Shown here one piece after another: positions 26,943 to 34,306 of a DNA stretch of 64,000 nucleotides (positions within the stretch are counted from its first letter, which is position 1; the number at the start of each line of letters is the position of its first letter). Under the pieces are notes generated by a model. That model saw only the letters and a program-made list of their open reading frames with translations. It was not told the origin of the DNA and ran no database searches. A program made the translations under genes and the position numbers. Origin of the DNA: Streptomyces sp. DH-12 (GTDB lineage: Bacteria; Actinomycetota; Actinomycetes; Streptomycetales; Streptomycetaceae); NCBI RefSeq assembly GCF_002899455.1, contig NZ_PPFB01000001.1:1364001-1428000 (forward strand), written 5' to 3'.

Positions 26943-27097
26943 CGCCACCTCCGCGCAGTTACCGGTGCCCCGGCGCCGTCCCCCGGCGTCCGTCCGTGCC
27001 GCCCTCGGCGAAGTCAGTACCCCGTGATCGGCCCGTCATGAGCGCGGCACCGCATCGGGTGCGTCACCGCACAGCCGTACGCCGTCCGGCGGGCACG

Positions 27098-28036
27098 TCA
27101 GCCGCGCGCCCGGCCGGTGCGCCTGCGATGCAGGCGGTGCGCGGCGGCGCCGAACGCGCCCGCGATCAGCAGACCGCCCGCGACCTGGGCGGGCACGGAG
27201 TCGGTGAACGCGCCGCCCCCGCCCGCCTGGACGCCCTGGTGCGCGGTCGGCGACGGGCAGGGCGTCGTCGTCGGCCCGTGGGTGGGGGGCGGGTTGTGGG
27301 TGGGGTGGCCGGGGGTCGGCTTGTGGGAGGCGGTGGGCGAGGTCGTGGGCCCGGGCGGAGCGGTCCGGAGCGGGTCCGCCTCGGGGCCGGTGGCCTCCGG
27401 CTCCACGGCCGTGCGGGGCGGGGCCTTGTGGTCCGTGGTCCCGGTGCCCGCGGCGTACGGATCGGCGCCGTAGGGGTCCGTGGTGTGCGAGTCCGTGGCG
27501 CCGGGATGCGCGGCTCCGGGGTCCGCCGCCGTGGCCACCGCTCCGGGTACGCCTTCCGCGCCCTCGGTCCCGGCGCGCTCCTCGGCCTCGGCCTCGGCCT
27601 CGGCGTCGGCGTCGGCGTCGGGGATCAGTTCCTCCCAGGCGGTGTCGCCGGACCCGGCCGGGTCGAGGGCTGCGGGCGACTCCTCGGCCGGCTCGGGCAC
27701 GAGCGGGTCCGCTTCCCCGGCCTCCCCGGGCGTGAGGTCCTCGGAGGCGTCCAGGGACTCCGCGCCGTAGAGGTCCGCCTCGGTGAACTCCTCCACCAGC
27801 GTCCCCGCCCCGGACTCCCCGGCCTCGTGCGTGCCCGCTCCCGCGGGGCTCGGCGCCGCGCTCCTGGACGCGTGCCCCTGCCATCCGTGCCCTCCGGTCG
27901 GGGACGCGCACGGGGAGGGGGACGCCCAGGCGCCCGCGCTGCCGGGGACCGTCACGGCGGACGCGGCCGGTGCGAGCGCGCCGAGGACGGTGCCGGCGAC
28001 GGCGGCGACGGACAGGGCACGGGCGGTGCGGCGCAT
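27098..28036 (-). CDS. Secreted, membrane-anchored low-complexity surface protein
   Basis: A 312-residue protein of unknown function. A Sec signal covers 1-27 (LSVAAVAGTVLGALAPAASA). A long Ala/Asp/Glu/Pro/Thr-rich ectodomain follows, including a hexanucleotide-repeat tract (27580-27621) encoding alternating DA/EA residues and a Thr/Pro/His stalk (PTTSPTASHKPTPGHPTHNP). A single C-terminal helix (AGGLLIAGAFGAAAH) ends with RLHRRRTGRARG. There is no LPxTG motif, so it is a stalk anchored by a C-terminal helix rather than sortase-attached. It lies downstream of the SigB-type sigma gene on the same strand, with a palindrome between. Confidence 0.7.
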   Translation of the reverse strand: MRRTARALSVAAVAGTVLGALAPAASAVTVPGSAGAWASPSPCASPTGGHGWQGHASRSAAPSPAGAGTHEAGESGAGTLVEEFTEADLYGAESLDASEDLTPGEAGEADPLVPEPAEESPAALDPAGSGDTAWEELIPDADADAEAEAEAEERAGTEGAEGVPGAVATAADPGAAHPGATDSHTTDPYGADPYAAGTGTTDHKAPPRTAVEPEATGPEADPLRTAPPGPTTSPTASHKPTPGHPTHNPPPTHGPTTTPCPSPTAHQGVQAGGGGAFTDSVPAQVAGGLLIAGAFGAAAHRLHRRRTGRARG

Positions 28037-28103
28037 GGTGCGGGCTCCTTCGGCGACGGCTGGGGGCGCGGCGGTCGCCCCGGTGCCATCACAGCCCGCC
28101 CGC

Positions 28104-28125
28104 CCCGGCCGCGCGCGCGGCCGGG
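28104..28125 (-). terminator. Perfect 22-bp GC palindrome between sigma factor and surface-protein genes
   Basis: CCCGGCCGCGC (28104-28114) is immediately followed by its exact complement (28115-28125). It lies 90 bp past the sigma-factor stop and may terminate that transcript. Alternating CG content also makes it structure-prone DNA. Confidence 0.45.
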
Positions 28126-28215
28126 CACCATTCGCGGGACCGGACGCCCCCGTGCGGGTGAAGGACGGTCAGTCCTCGCGGCGCCGGTCCCCGCGGCACC
28201 GGTCCCCCGCGGTGC

Positions 28216-29016
28216 TCACTCCTCGTCGGCGTCGCCCATGACCTGCTCCCGCACCCGGCCGCAGCTCCGGCTGATCAGCCGGGAGACGTGCATCTGGGAC
28301 AGGCCCAGCTCCTGCGCGATGCTGTTCTGCGTCATGTCGTCGAAGAAGCGCATGTAGAGGATCGCCCGCTCGCGCTCCGGCAGCTCGGCCAGCCGGTCCT
28401 TGACCGCCTGCCGGTCGACCACGGTGTCCAGCGCCGGGTCGGGGCCGCCCAGGGCGTCCCCCAGCGAACAGCCGCCGTCGCCGCCGGGCATCTCGGCGTC
28501 CAGGGACAGGGCGCTGAAGCTCTCCGCCGCCGCCTGCCCGGTGCGCACCTCGTCCTCGCTCAGCCCCGCGCACGCGGCGATCTCGGCCACGGTGGGGCTG
28601 CGTCCCTGGACGGTCTGGGAGAGGTCCTGGACGGCGTGCCGGACGCGGTTGCGCAGTTCCTGCACGCGGCGCGGGACGTGCAGGGTCCACATGTGGTCGC
28701 GGAAGTGCCGCTTGATCTCGCCGGTGACGGTCGGCACGGCGTAGCTCTCGAAGGCGTTGCCGAGCTCCGGGTCGTACCGGTCGACGGCCTTGACCAGGCC
28801 GAGGGCCGCCACCTGGCGCAGGTCGTCGTAGCTCTCGCCGCGGCTGCGGAACCGTCCGGCGAGGCGGTCGGCCATGGGGAGCCAGGCCTCCACGATCTCG
28901 TCCCGCAGCGCGTCGCGCTCGGGTCCGTCGGGCAGGGCGGCGAGTCTGCGGAAGGCCGCCGCGGTGTCGGGGGCGTCGTGGTGGGGGTGCGTCTTGGCGC
29001 CGGTTCGGCTGGGCAT
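28216..29016 (-). CDS. sigK: RNA polymerase sigma factor, SigB/SigF family (probably SigK)
   Basis: A 266-residue group 3 sigma factor. Region 2 (about 40-110) has YDDLRQVAALGLVKAVDRYD, FESYAVPTVTGEIKRHFRD and HMWTLHVPRRVQELR. Region 3 is VRHAVQDLSQTVQGRSPTVAE and region 4 LPERERAILYMRFFDDMTQNSIAQ through SQMHVSRLISRSCGRVRE. No anti-sigma gene adjoins it, unlike sigF and several paralogues; that matches my memory of sigK of S. coelicolor, which also sits near gas-vesicle genes. The symbol is an inference from family and context. A candidate SigB-type promoter lies at 29154-29178, hinting at autoregulation. Confidence 0.8.
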   Translation of the reverse strand: MPSRTGAKTHPHHDAPDTAAAFRRLAALPDGPERDALRDEIVEAWLPMADRLAGRFRSRGESYDDLRQVAALGLVKAVDRYDPELGNAFESYAVPTVTGEIKRHFRDHMWTLHVPRRVQELRNRVRHAVQDLSQTVQGRSPTVAEIAACAGLSEDEVRTGQAAAESFSALSLDAEMPGGDGGCSLGDALGGPDPALDTVVDRQAVKDRLAELPERERAILYMRFFDDMTQNSIAQELGLSQMHVSRLISRSCGRVREQVMGDADEE

Positions 29017-29153
29017 GGTGCGTCGCCAACTCCCTCGGAGGTGCTCGGGGACGGACGGTCACCGTGGCGGACGCACCCACCGGGACAGGCGCGTCCGGGC
29101 GGTTGTCGCCGCCACCACGGACGTGCCTCCTGTCCGAAGCACTTCGTGTGCGC

Positions 29154-29178
29154 GTGCCCCCGTATCAGCCGCGCAAAC
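29154..29178 (-). promoter_or_regulatory. Candidate SigB-type promoter of the sigma-factor gene
   Basis: On the reverse strand GTTT (29178-29175), 15-bp spacer, GGGCAC (29159-29154). The SigB-family consensus in S. coelicolor is close to GNNT-N14-16-GGGTAC/T. It is 138 bp before the sigma start and overlaps the stop of a small upstream gene. Confidence 0.45.
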
Positions 29179-29305
29179 CTCCCACGGGCGTGTCACGTGG
29201 TTCCGGGTCCGCGTCCCGGGGTGGCAGGACGTAGTCCTCGTAGCGGCCCAGCGTCAGGAGCACGCCGAGCATGAGGGACGGGACGAGCAGGGCGAGCACC
29301 GCCAT
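29165..29305 (-). CDS. 46-residue membrane protein
   Basis: The ATG at 29305 is preceded by GGAAGGA at a good distance. The product has one hydrophobic helix (VLALLVPSLMLGVLLTLG) followed by RYEDYVLPPRDADPEPRD. Very similar tiny membrane proteins beginning MAVLALLVP are, as I recall, common in Streptomyces, but no function is known. It is divergent from the DUF2795 gene and upstream of the sigma factor. Confidence 0.65.
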   Translation of the reverse strand: MAVLALLVPSLMLGVLLTLGRYEDYVLPPRDADPEPRDTPVGGLRG

Positions 29306-29395
29306 GGCCGGTCCTTCCGGGAGCCGCGTGGGGGGCGTGCCGTCCGGGTCACCCCCGCCGCCGGCGCCAAACCCCGGCGGGCCGGGCCCGCCCTC

Positions 29396-29431
29396 CGGAT
29401 CGCCGCCCGGATCGCCGCCCGGATCGCGGTG
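29396..29431. repeat. 12-bp tandem repeat, three copies
   Basis: CGGATCGCCGCC at 29396-29407 and 29408-29419, then a diverged copy at 29420-29431. It lies directly upstream of the SigB-type promoter of the DUF2795 gene. Confidence 0.8.
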
Positions 29432-29453
29432 TCGGCCCGCGCTCCTCGGGTAC
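29429..29453 (+). promoter_or_regulatory. Candidate SigB-type promoter of the DUF2795 gene
   Basis: GTGT (29429-29432), 15-bp spacer, GGGTAC (29448-29453), matching GNNT-N14-16-GGGTAC exactly. It is 35 bp before the start codon. Confidence 0.55.
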
Positions 29454-29487
29454 GCGGTGCGCACCCCCGAAGGATCTGGAGGGAGAC

Positions 29488-29880
29488 ATGCAGCGAGGCA
29501 ATGACCGGCTCAGCGTCCACCGCGACGACGAGATGAAGCACGAACTGCAGGGCCTGCTGCGGTCCGGACACCCCACCCGCACCGAGGAGTGGCACGACCC
29601 GGAGCCGTACGCCGACGACGACCCCGCGGTCACGCGCGGACCCGTGACGCCGGGCCGCGACCCGTCGTCGCTGGAGTCGGTGCGACTGGAACTGGCCCGG
29701 ATCCTGACCCGCGGTGACTTCCCCGCGGGTCCCCGCGAACTCATGCGTGCCCTGGACCGGCGGCACGCGCCCGACGCGCTCGTCGAGGCGCTGGAGCGGC
29801 TGTCCCGGAAGGACCGCTACGACAACGTCCAGGAGCTGGCCGAGGCGCTGACCCGGGTCCGGGAGACGGAGACGGCGTGA
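29488..29880 (+). CDS. DUF2795 domain protein
   Basis: A 130-residue soluble protein. The N-terminal 45 residues are polar (RLSVHRDDEMKHELQGLLRSGHPTRTEEWHDPEP). The DUF2795 fold is seen in LARILTRGDFPAGPRELMRA through LERLSRKDRYDNVQELAEAL, a small helical bundle of unknown function widespread in actinobacteria and often near stress proteins. A strong GGAGGGA site precedes the ATG. It begins a cluster with the CBS and PfpI genes and has a SigB-type promoter motif. Confidence 0.8.
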   Translation: MQRGNDRLSVHRDDEMKHELQGLLRSGHPTRTEEWHDPEPYADDDPAVTRGPVTPGRDPSSLESVRLELARILTRGDFPAGPRELMRALDRRHAPDALVEALERLSRKDRYDNVQELAEALTRVRETETA

Positions 29881-29902
29881 CCGGAAGGGAGGCCGGCCGG
29901 CC

Positions 29903-30328
29903 ATGGCCGAGTTCGTGAAGGACGTGATGACCCCCGGCGTGGTCGCGGTCCGCCCGGACGCCTCGGTCGTCGAGGCCGCGCGGCTGATGCGCGGCCAGGA
30001 CATCGGCGACGTGGTGGTGGCGGACGGACAGCGCGTCGTGGGGGTGCTCACCGACCGGGACATCACCGTGCGGGCGGTGGCCGAGGGCCGGGACCCGTAC
30101 GGGGTGAGCGTGGGGTCGGTGTGCACGCCGGACCCGCTGACGCTCGCCCCGGACGACACGGTGGCGTCGGCCGTCGCCCTGATGCGGGAGCACGCGGTGC
30201 GCCGCATCCCCGTGGTGGAGGGCGGACTGCCCGTCGGGATGGTGACCCTCGGCGACCTCGCCGAGGCCCGGGAGCCGGGGTCGGCGCTGGCCGACATCAG
30301 CCGCGCGGAACCCGACGGCACCCGCTGA
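29903..30328 (+). CDS. Two-CBS-domain protein
   Basis: A 141-residue protein made almost entirely of a CBS pair: CBS1 at about 6-60 (VKDVMTPGVVAVRPDASVVE, VVGVLTDRDITVRAVAEG) and CBS2 at about 70-125 (VCTPDPLTLAPDDTVASAVA, RRIPVVEGGLPVGMVTLGDL). Such stand-alone Bateman modules bind adenine nucleotides and act as energy or stress sensors. It follows the DUF2795 gene by 22 bp with a GGAAGGGAGG site, so the two are probably co-transcribed. Confidence 0.88.
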   Translation: MAEFVKDVMTPGVVAVRPDASVVEAARLMRGQDIGDVVVADGQRVVGVLTDRDITVRAVAEGRDPYGVSVGSVCTPDPLTLAPDDTVASAVALMREHAVRRIPVVEGGLPVGMVTLGDLAEAREPGSALADISRAEPDGTR

Positions 30329-30353
30329 CCGGCCGGCGCGACGGAGACCGTAC

Positions 30354-30390
30354 GACCGACAGACCGACAGACCGAAGAACGAAGAACGAG
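30354..30390. repeat. Short purine-rich direct repeats in a leader
   Basis: GACCGACA occurs at 30354-30361 and 30362-30369 with a partial third copy, followed by two AGAACGA units. They fill the spacer between the CBS and PfpI genes. The stretch is unusually A-rich for this DNA and would be an unstructured mRNA leader. Confidence 0.7.
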
Positions 30391-30417
30391 GAACGGACGA
30401 AGGGACGTGGCGCCACC

Positions 30418-30963
30418 ATGCGCATCGCATTTCTGACCGCACCCGAGGGCGTCGAGCAGGTGGAGCTGACCGAACCCTGGAAGGCGGCCGAGCAGGCGGG
30501 CCACGAGCCCGTCCTGGTGTCGACCGAATCCGGGGAGATCCAGGCGTTCAACCACCTCGACAAGGCGGACACCTTCCCCGTGCAGGAGGTCGTCGGGGAC
30601 GCCTCGGCGGACTCCTTCGACGGGCTGGTGCTGCCCGGCGGGGTCGCCAACCCGGACTTCCTGCGGATGGACGACAAGGCCGTCGCGTTCGTCCGGGACT
30701 TCTTCGAGCAGGGCCGGCCGGTGGCCGCGATCTGCCACGCGCCGTGGACCCTGATCGAGGCGGACGTCGTCCGCGGCCGGGTGCTCACGAGCTGGCCGAG
30801 CCTGCGGACGGACCTCGGCAACGCGGGCGCCACCTGGGTCGACGAGCAGGTCAAGGTCTGCGACCACGGGCCGAACAAGCTGGTCACCAGCCGCAAGCCG
30901 GACGACCTCAAGGCGTTCTGCGAGACCTTCCTGGAGGTGTTCGCGGCGGAGCGCGCCTCCTAG
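30418..30963 (+). CDS. PfpI/DJ-1-family type 1 glutamine amidotransferase-like protein
   Basis: A 181-residue protein, full length for the PfpI/YhbO branch (protein deglycase or protease-like). The nucleophile elbow is VAAICHAPWTLIEA with Cys near residue 105 and the adjacent His; the acidic partner is in LPGGVANPDFLR (family E18 equivalent in TAPEGVEQVELTEPW). YhbO-type proteins protect against oxidative, thermal and acid stress. The ATG at 30418 is at the end of a repeat-containing leader with AAGGGACG. A strong terminator follows. Confidence 0.9.
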   Translation: MRIAFLTAPEGVEQVELTEPWKAAEQAGHEPVLVSTESGEIQAFNHLDKADTFPVQEVVGDASADSFDGLVLPGGVANPDFLRMDDKAVAFVRDFFEQGRPVAAICHAPWTLIEADVVRGRVLTSWPSLRTDLGNAGATWVDEQVKVCDHGPNKLVTSRKPDDLKAFCETFLEVFAAERAS

Positions 30964-30983
30964 AAGGCGCCGCACGAGCACTG

Positions 30984-31015
30984 GACGGGAGCCCCGCGTG
31001 AGCGGGGCTCCCGTC
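30984..31015. terminator. Strong bidirectional terminator
   Basis: GACGGGAGCCCCGC (30984-30997) pairs perfectly with 31002-31015 around GTGA, followed by CTCGTT. It lies between the PfpI gene and the convergent DUF6158 gene. Confidence 0.88.
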
Positions 31016-31016
31016 C

Positions 31017-31071
31017 TCGTTCAGCTGGCCGAGGCGGTCGGCTTCTCGTTCAGCTGCCCGAGGCGGTCGGC
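31017..31071. repeat. 26-bp direct repeat duplicating the end of the DUF6158 gene
   Basis: Copies at 31017-31042 and 31046-31071 differ at one base. The second copy contains the stop codon (31050-31052) and last codons of the DUF6158 gene; the first is an extra copy just downstream, a footprint of a short tandem duplication or slippage. Confidence 0.85.
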
Positions 31072-31337
31072 GTGGCGGAGTCCCCGGCGGTCCGCTCACG
31101 GGCGCCCTCGCGGGTGCGGCCCGGCGCGACGGGGCGGCGCGGGTTGCGCCGCAGGTACTCGCCCTCCAACTGCGCCATGCGCTCGTTGTGGGCCCGCAGC
31201 GCGTCGTCGGAACCGTACAGCAGCGTGTCGTGGCGCGTGCGGTGGATGGTCTCCAGCTCCTTCATGAGCTGCTGGTCGTCCAGGCGGTTCGGGTCGACTC
31301 CGGTCATCGTGGTGTCCCGCTCCTCGTGTGCGTTCAT
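31050..31337 (-). CDS. DUF6158 small protein
   Basis: A 95-residue (or 85-residue) protein. The conserved core is LDDQQLMKELETIHRTRHDT followed by LLYGSDDALRAHNERMAQLE and YLRRNPRR, the DUF6158 pattern of actinobacteria. Function is unknown; no membrane or catalytic motif is seen. Two starts are possible: the ATG at 31337 (MNAHEER, weak ribosome site) or the ATG at 31307 (MTGVDPNRLD), 12 nt after GAGGAG, where family members usually begin. The 3' end is part of a duplicated 26-bp repeat. It is divergent from the baeRF-like gene. Confidence 0.7.
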   Translation of the reverse strand: MNAHEERDTTMTGVDPNRLDDQQLMKELETIHRTRHDTLLYGSDDALRAHNERMAQLEGEYLRRNPRRPVAPGRTREGARERTAGDSATPTASGS

Positions 31338-31350
31338 GCGCCCCGGGTAC
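31326..31350 (+). promoter_or_regulatory. Candidate SigB-type promoter of the baeRF-like gene
   Basis: GTGT (31326-31329), 15-bp spacer, GGGTAC (31345-31350): the same spacing and -35 as the DUF2795 element. It is 50 bp before the start codon. Confidence 0.5.
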
Positions 31351-31399
31351 CCGCCCGGCGGCACAGGCACCACCCCCGAACGGCAACCGGGAGGGAACC

Positions 31400-32509
31400 A
31401 TGGATCTCGCATTCCTCGCTCCGCTCTACGAACGTCCCGGCCCCTGGGCCTCCGTCTACGTCGACACCTCCCGGCGCACGGAGAGCACCCCGCACGAACG
31501 ACAGCTGACCGCGGAGGCGATGGCGCGCGAGCTGGCCGGCCAGGGCGCCGACGAGGCGACCTGCACCGCGGTGCGGCACGCGCTGGAGGAGCTGCGGCAC
31601 TCCGGCGAACCGCACGGCCGCGCCCTGTTCGCCCGGGACGGCGAGGTGGTGCTGGATCCGCCGCTGGCCCGGCCGCCGCGGCGGGACGGCGCCGAGTGGG
31701 CGCCGCTGCCCCGGGTCGCGCCGCTGCTGGAGCTGGCGGGCGAGGACCCGGTGTGCGTGGTCGCGTACGTCGACCGCGCGGGCGCCGAGTTCGAGCTGCG
31801 CAGCGCGCTGGGCCGGGAGGACGCCGGCTCGGTGACCGGGCAGCAGCATCCGCTGCACCGGACCAGCACCGGCGACTGGTCGGTGCGCCACTTCCAGCTG
31901 CGGGTGGAGAACACCTGGGAGCACAACGCGGCGGAGGTGGCGGACGCGCTGGCCGTCTGCCAGGAGGAGACCGGCGCCGACCTGGTGATCCTGGTCGGCG
32001 ACGACCGCGAGCGGCGGGCGGTGCGCGAACGGCTGCCGCAGCGGCTGCACGGCCTGGTGGTGGAGGCGTCGCACGGCGCCGGGAGCCGGCTGCTGGACGA
32101 GGACGTGGAGCGGCTCCGCGCCGAGCACGTGCGGGACCGTGCCGCGGCCGAGCTGGAGCGGTTCCTCGCCGCGCGCGGCCGCGACGGCGAGGGCCGGGCG
32201 GGCGCCGCGGAGGGCGTGCCGGCCCTGGTCGAGGCGGCCCGGGAGCACCGGATCGAGGAGCTGCTGATCCGGCCGGACGGCGCCGACGCGCACCGGGAGG
32301 TGTGGATCGGCGAGGACCCGGACCAGCTGGCGGTGCGGCGCACCGATCTGAAGATCCTCGGCGAGCAGAACTCCTGGGCGGCCCGCGCGGACGACGCGCT
32401 GATCCGGTCGGCGGTGGCGACGAACGCCTCCGCGCTGTCGGTGACCGCCGCCCCGGACGCCGGGGACGACGCGCCGGTGGGCGGGCTGGGCGCGCTGCTG
32501 CGCTGGTAG
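31400..32509 (+). CDS. Rv2629/baeRF-like (eRF1-related) protein
   Basis: A 369-residue cytoplasmic protein. It starts like the Rv2629/Vms1-type bacterial release-factor-related family (LAPLYERPGPWASVYVDTSR). A central VCVVAYVDRAGAEFELR forms the eRF1 domain-2-like strand, HFQLRVENTWEHNAAEVADA follows, and the C-terminal LLIRPDGADAHREVWIGEDP resembles the eRF1 domain 3/L7Ae-like end. Related proteins are hypoxia- and stress-induced in mycobacteria and may act on stalled ribosomes. The ATG follows GGAGGGAA. Located beside stress genes with a SigB-type promoter motif. Confidence 0.75.
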   Translation: MDLAFLAPLYERPGPWASVYVDTSRRTESTPHERQLTAEAMARELAGQGADEATCTAVRHALEELRHSGEPHGRALFARDGEVVLDPPLARPPRRDGAEWAPLPRVAPLLELAGEDPVCVVAYVDRAGAEFELRSALGREDAGSVTGQQHPLHRTSTGDWSVRHFQLRVENTWEHNAAEVADALAVCQEETGADLVILVGDDRERRAVRERLPQRLHGLVVEASHGAGSRLLDEDVERLRAEHVRDRAAAELERFLAARGRDGEGRAGAAEGVPALVEAAREHRIEELLIRPDGADAHREVWIGEDPDQLAVRRTDLKILGEQNSWAARADDALIRSAVATNASALSVTAAPDAGDDAPVGGLGALLRW

Positions 32510-32527
32510 CGAGCCGCCCGCCGGCGG

Positions 32528-34147
32528 TCAGCGCGCGCGTTCCACCCGCCGCTCGTCCCAGACCGGTTCCGGGGTCTCGCGGACCCTGCCGTCGCTGCCG
32601 AAGACCAGGAAGCGGTCGAAGGAGCGGGCGAACCAGCGGTCGTGCGTGACAGCGAGGACGGTCCCCTCGAAGCCCTCCAGGCCCTCCTGGAGGGCTTCCG
32701 CCGATTCCAGGTCCAGGTTGTCGGTGGGCTCGTCCAGCAACAGGGCCGTGACGCCCTGGAGCTCCAGCAGCAGGATCTGGAAGCGGGCCTGCTGCCCGCC
32801 GGAGAGCCGGTCGAAGGTCCGCTCCGCCTGCTGGGTCAGCTCGTAGCGGCGCAGCCGGGACATGGCGGCGCCCCGGTCCTGGGCGTGCTCGGTCCACAGG
32901 ATGTCCAGCAGGGTGCGGCCGACCAGCTCGGGGTGGGCGTGGGTCTGCGCGAAGTGGCCGGGCACCACGCGCGCCCCGGTCCGCCAGGCACCGGTGTGCG
33001 CGACGTCCTCGCCCGCGAGCAGGCGCAGGAAGTGCGACTTGCCGGAGCCGTTGGAGCCGAGCACCGCGATCCGTTCGCCGTAGAAGACCTCCAGGTCGAA
33101 CGGCTTCATCAGGCCGGTCAGCTCGAGCTGTTCGCAGGTGAAGGCGCGGACGCCGGTGCGGCCGCCCTTCAGGCGCATCCGGATGTCCTGCTCGCGCGGC
33201 GGCTCCGGCGGGGGTCCCGCCTCCTCGAACTTGCGCAGCCGGGTCTGGGCGGCGCGGTAGCGGGAGGCCATGTCGTCGCTGACGCCGGCCGCCTGACGGA
33301 GCGTCAGCACCAGCTTCTTCAACCGGGCGTGCTTCTCGTCCCAGCGCCGGCGCAGCTCCTCGAAGCGTGCGAAGCGCTCGCGCCGGGCCTCGTGGAAGGT
33401 GGCGAAGCCGCCGCCGTGCACCCAGGCGTCGGCGCCGGCGGGCCCCGGTTCGAGGGAGACGACCTTCTCGGCGGCGCGGGCGAGGAGTTCCCGGTCGTGG
33501 GAGACGAAGAGGACCGTCTTGCGGGTCTCCGCGAGGCGCTCCTCCAGCCAGCGCTTGCCGGGCACGTCCAGGTAGTTGTCGGGCTCGTCGAGCAGCAGCA
33601 CCTCGTCGGGGCCGCGCAGCAGCGCTTCCAGCACCAGCCGTTTCTGCTCGCCCCCGGACAGCGTGCTCACCTGCCGCCACTGGGCCTTCTCGTAGGGGAC
33701 GCCCATCGCGGCCGTGGTGCAGATGTCCCACAGCGTCTCGGCCTCGTAGCCCTGGGCCTCGGCCCAGTCCGCGAGCGCCTGGGCGTAGCGCATCTGGGCG
33801 GCCTCGTCGTCGACCGTCATGATCGCGTGTTCGGCGGCGTCGACGGCGCGGGCGGCCTCGCGGATGCGGGGCGGCGCCACGGACACCAGCAGGTCGCGCA
33901 CGGTCGTCTCGTCCCGGACCGAGCCGACGAACTGCCGCATCACCCCGAGGCCGCCGCTCACGGTGACGGTTCCGCCGTGCGGTTTCAGCTCCCCGGACAG
34001 CAGGCGCAGCAAGGTGGTCTTGCCCGCTCCGTTGGGACCCACGAGGGCCACGACCGCGCCCTCCCCCACCCGGAAGGAGACGTCGCCGAGCAGCGCCCTC
34101 CCATCGGGGAGGTGGTACTCCAGGTGTGCGGCTTCGAGGTGTCCCAT
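32528..34147 (-). CDS. ABC-F family ATPase
   Basis: A 539-residue soluble protein with two nucleotide-binding domains and no membrane segment. NBD1: Walker A ALVGPNGAGKTTLLRLL, signature STLSGGEQKRLVLE, Walker B EVLLLDEPDNYLD. The charged P-site tRNA-interaction-type linker (FEELRRRWDEKHARLKKLVL) is at about 265-300. NBD2: AVLGSNGSGKSHFLRLL, DRLSGGQQARFQILL, ALLLDEPTDNLDLES. ABC-F proteins act on the ribosome, either as translation factors or as antibiotic-protection proteins. The length suits either; no resistance determinant is nearby, so a drug cannot be assigned. It is divergent from a methyltransferase gene over a region with an inverted repeat. Confidence 0.9.
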   Translation of the reverse strand: MGHLEAAHLEYHLPDGRALLGDVSFRVGEGAVVALVGPNGAGKTTLLRLLSGELKPHGGTVTVSGGLGVMRQFVGSVRDETTVRDLLVSVAPPRIREAARAVDAAEHAIMTVDDEAAQMRYAQALADWAEAQGYEAETLWDICTTAAMGVPYEKAQWRQVSTLSGGEQKRLVLEALLRGPDEVLLLDEPDNYLDVPGKRWLEERLAETRKTVLFVSHDRELLARAAEKVVSLEPGPAGADAWVHGGGFATFHEARRERFARFEELRRRWDEKHARLKKLVLTLRQAAGVSDDMASRYRAAQTRLRKFEEAGPPPEPPREQDIRMRLKGGRTGVRAFTCEQLELTGLMKPFDLEVFYGERIAVLGSNGSGKSHFLRLLAGEDVAHTGAWRTGARVVPGHFAQTHAHPELVGRTLLDILWTEHAQDRGAAMSRLRRYELTQQAERTFDRLSGGQQARFQILLLELQGVTALLLDEPTDNLDLESAEALQEGLEGFEGTVLAVTHDRWFARSFDRFLVFGSDGRVRETPEPVWDERRVERAR

Positions 34148-34225
34148 GGGCGCGATTCTGCGGGGCGCCGGGAGCGGTCGGCAACGGGTTTTCCCCGGCC
34201 CTCCCCACTCGCCATTCCTGCTATG

Positions 34226-34241
34226 TGAGACTGAGGTCTCA
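34226..34241. promoter_or_regulatory. Inverted repeat in the ABC-F/methyltransferase divergent region
   Basis: TGAGAC-TGAG-GTCTCA, 6-bp perfect arms with a 4-nt spacer, in a locally AT-richer stretch 78 bp before the ABC-F start and 65 bp before the methyltransferase start. It is a plausible operator for both; no regulator is encoded beside it. Confidence 0.4.
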
Positions 34242-34306
34242 TCATGTGACCGTCGCGCGTAGGGTGGGCGTCCTCACGACGGACGAGGGAAAGGGGTGGG
34301 CCCGCC

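Noticed and set aside
27017..27022. GGGTAC (reverse strand) upstream of the aminotransferase-fold gene, and another at 46950-46955
   Set aside because: Neither has a GNNT element at 14-16 bp, so they were not added to the SigB-type promoter set.
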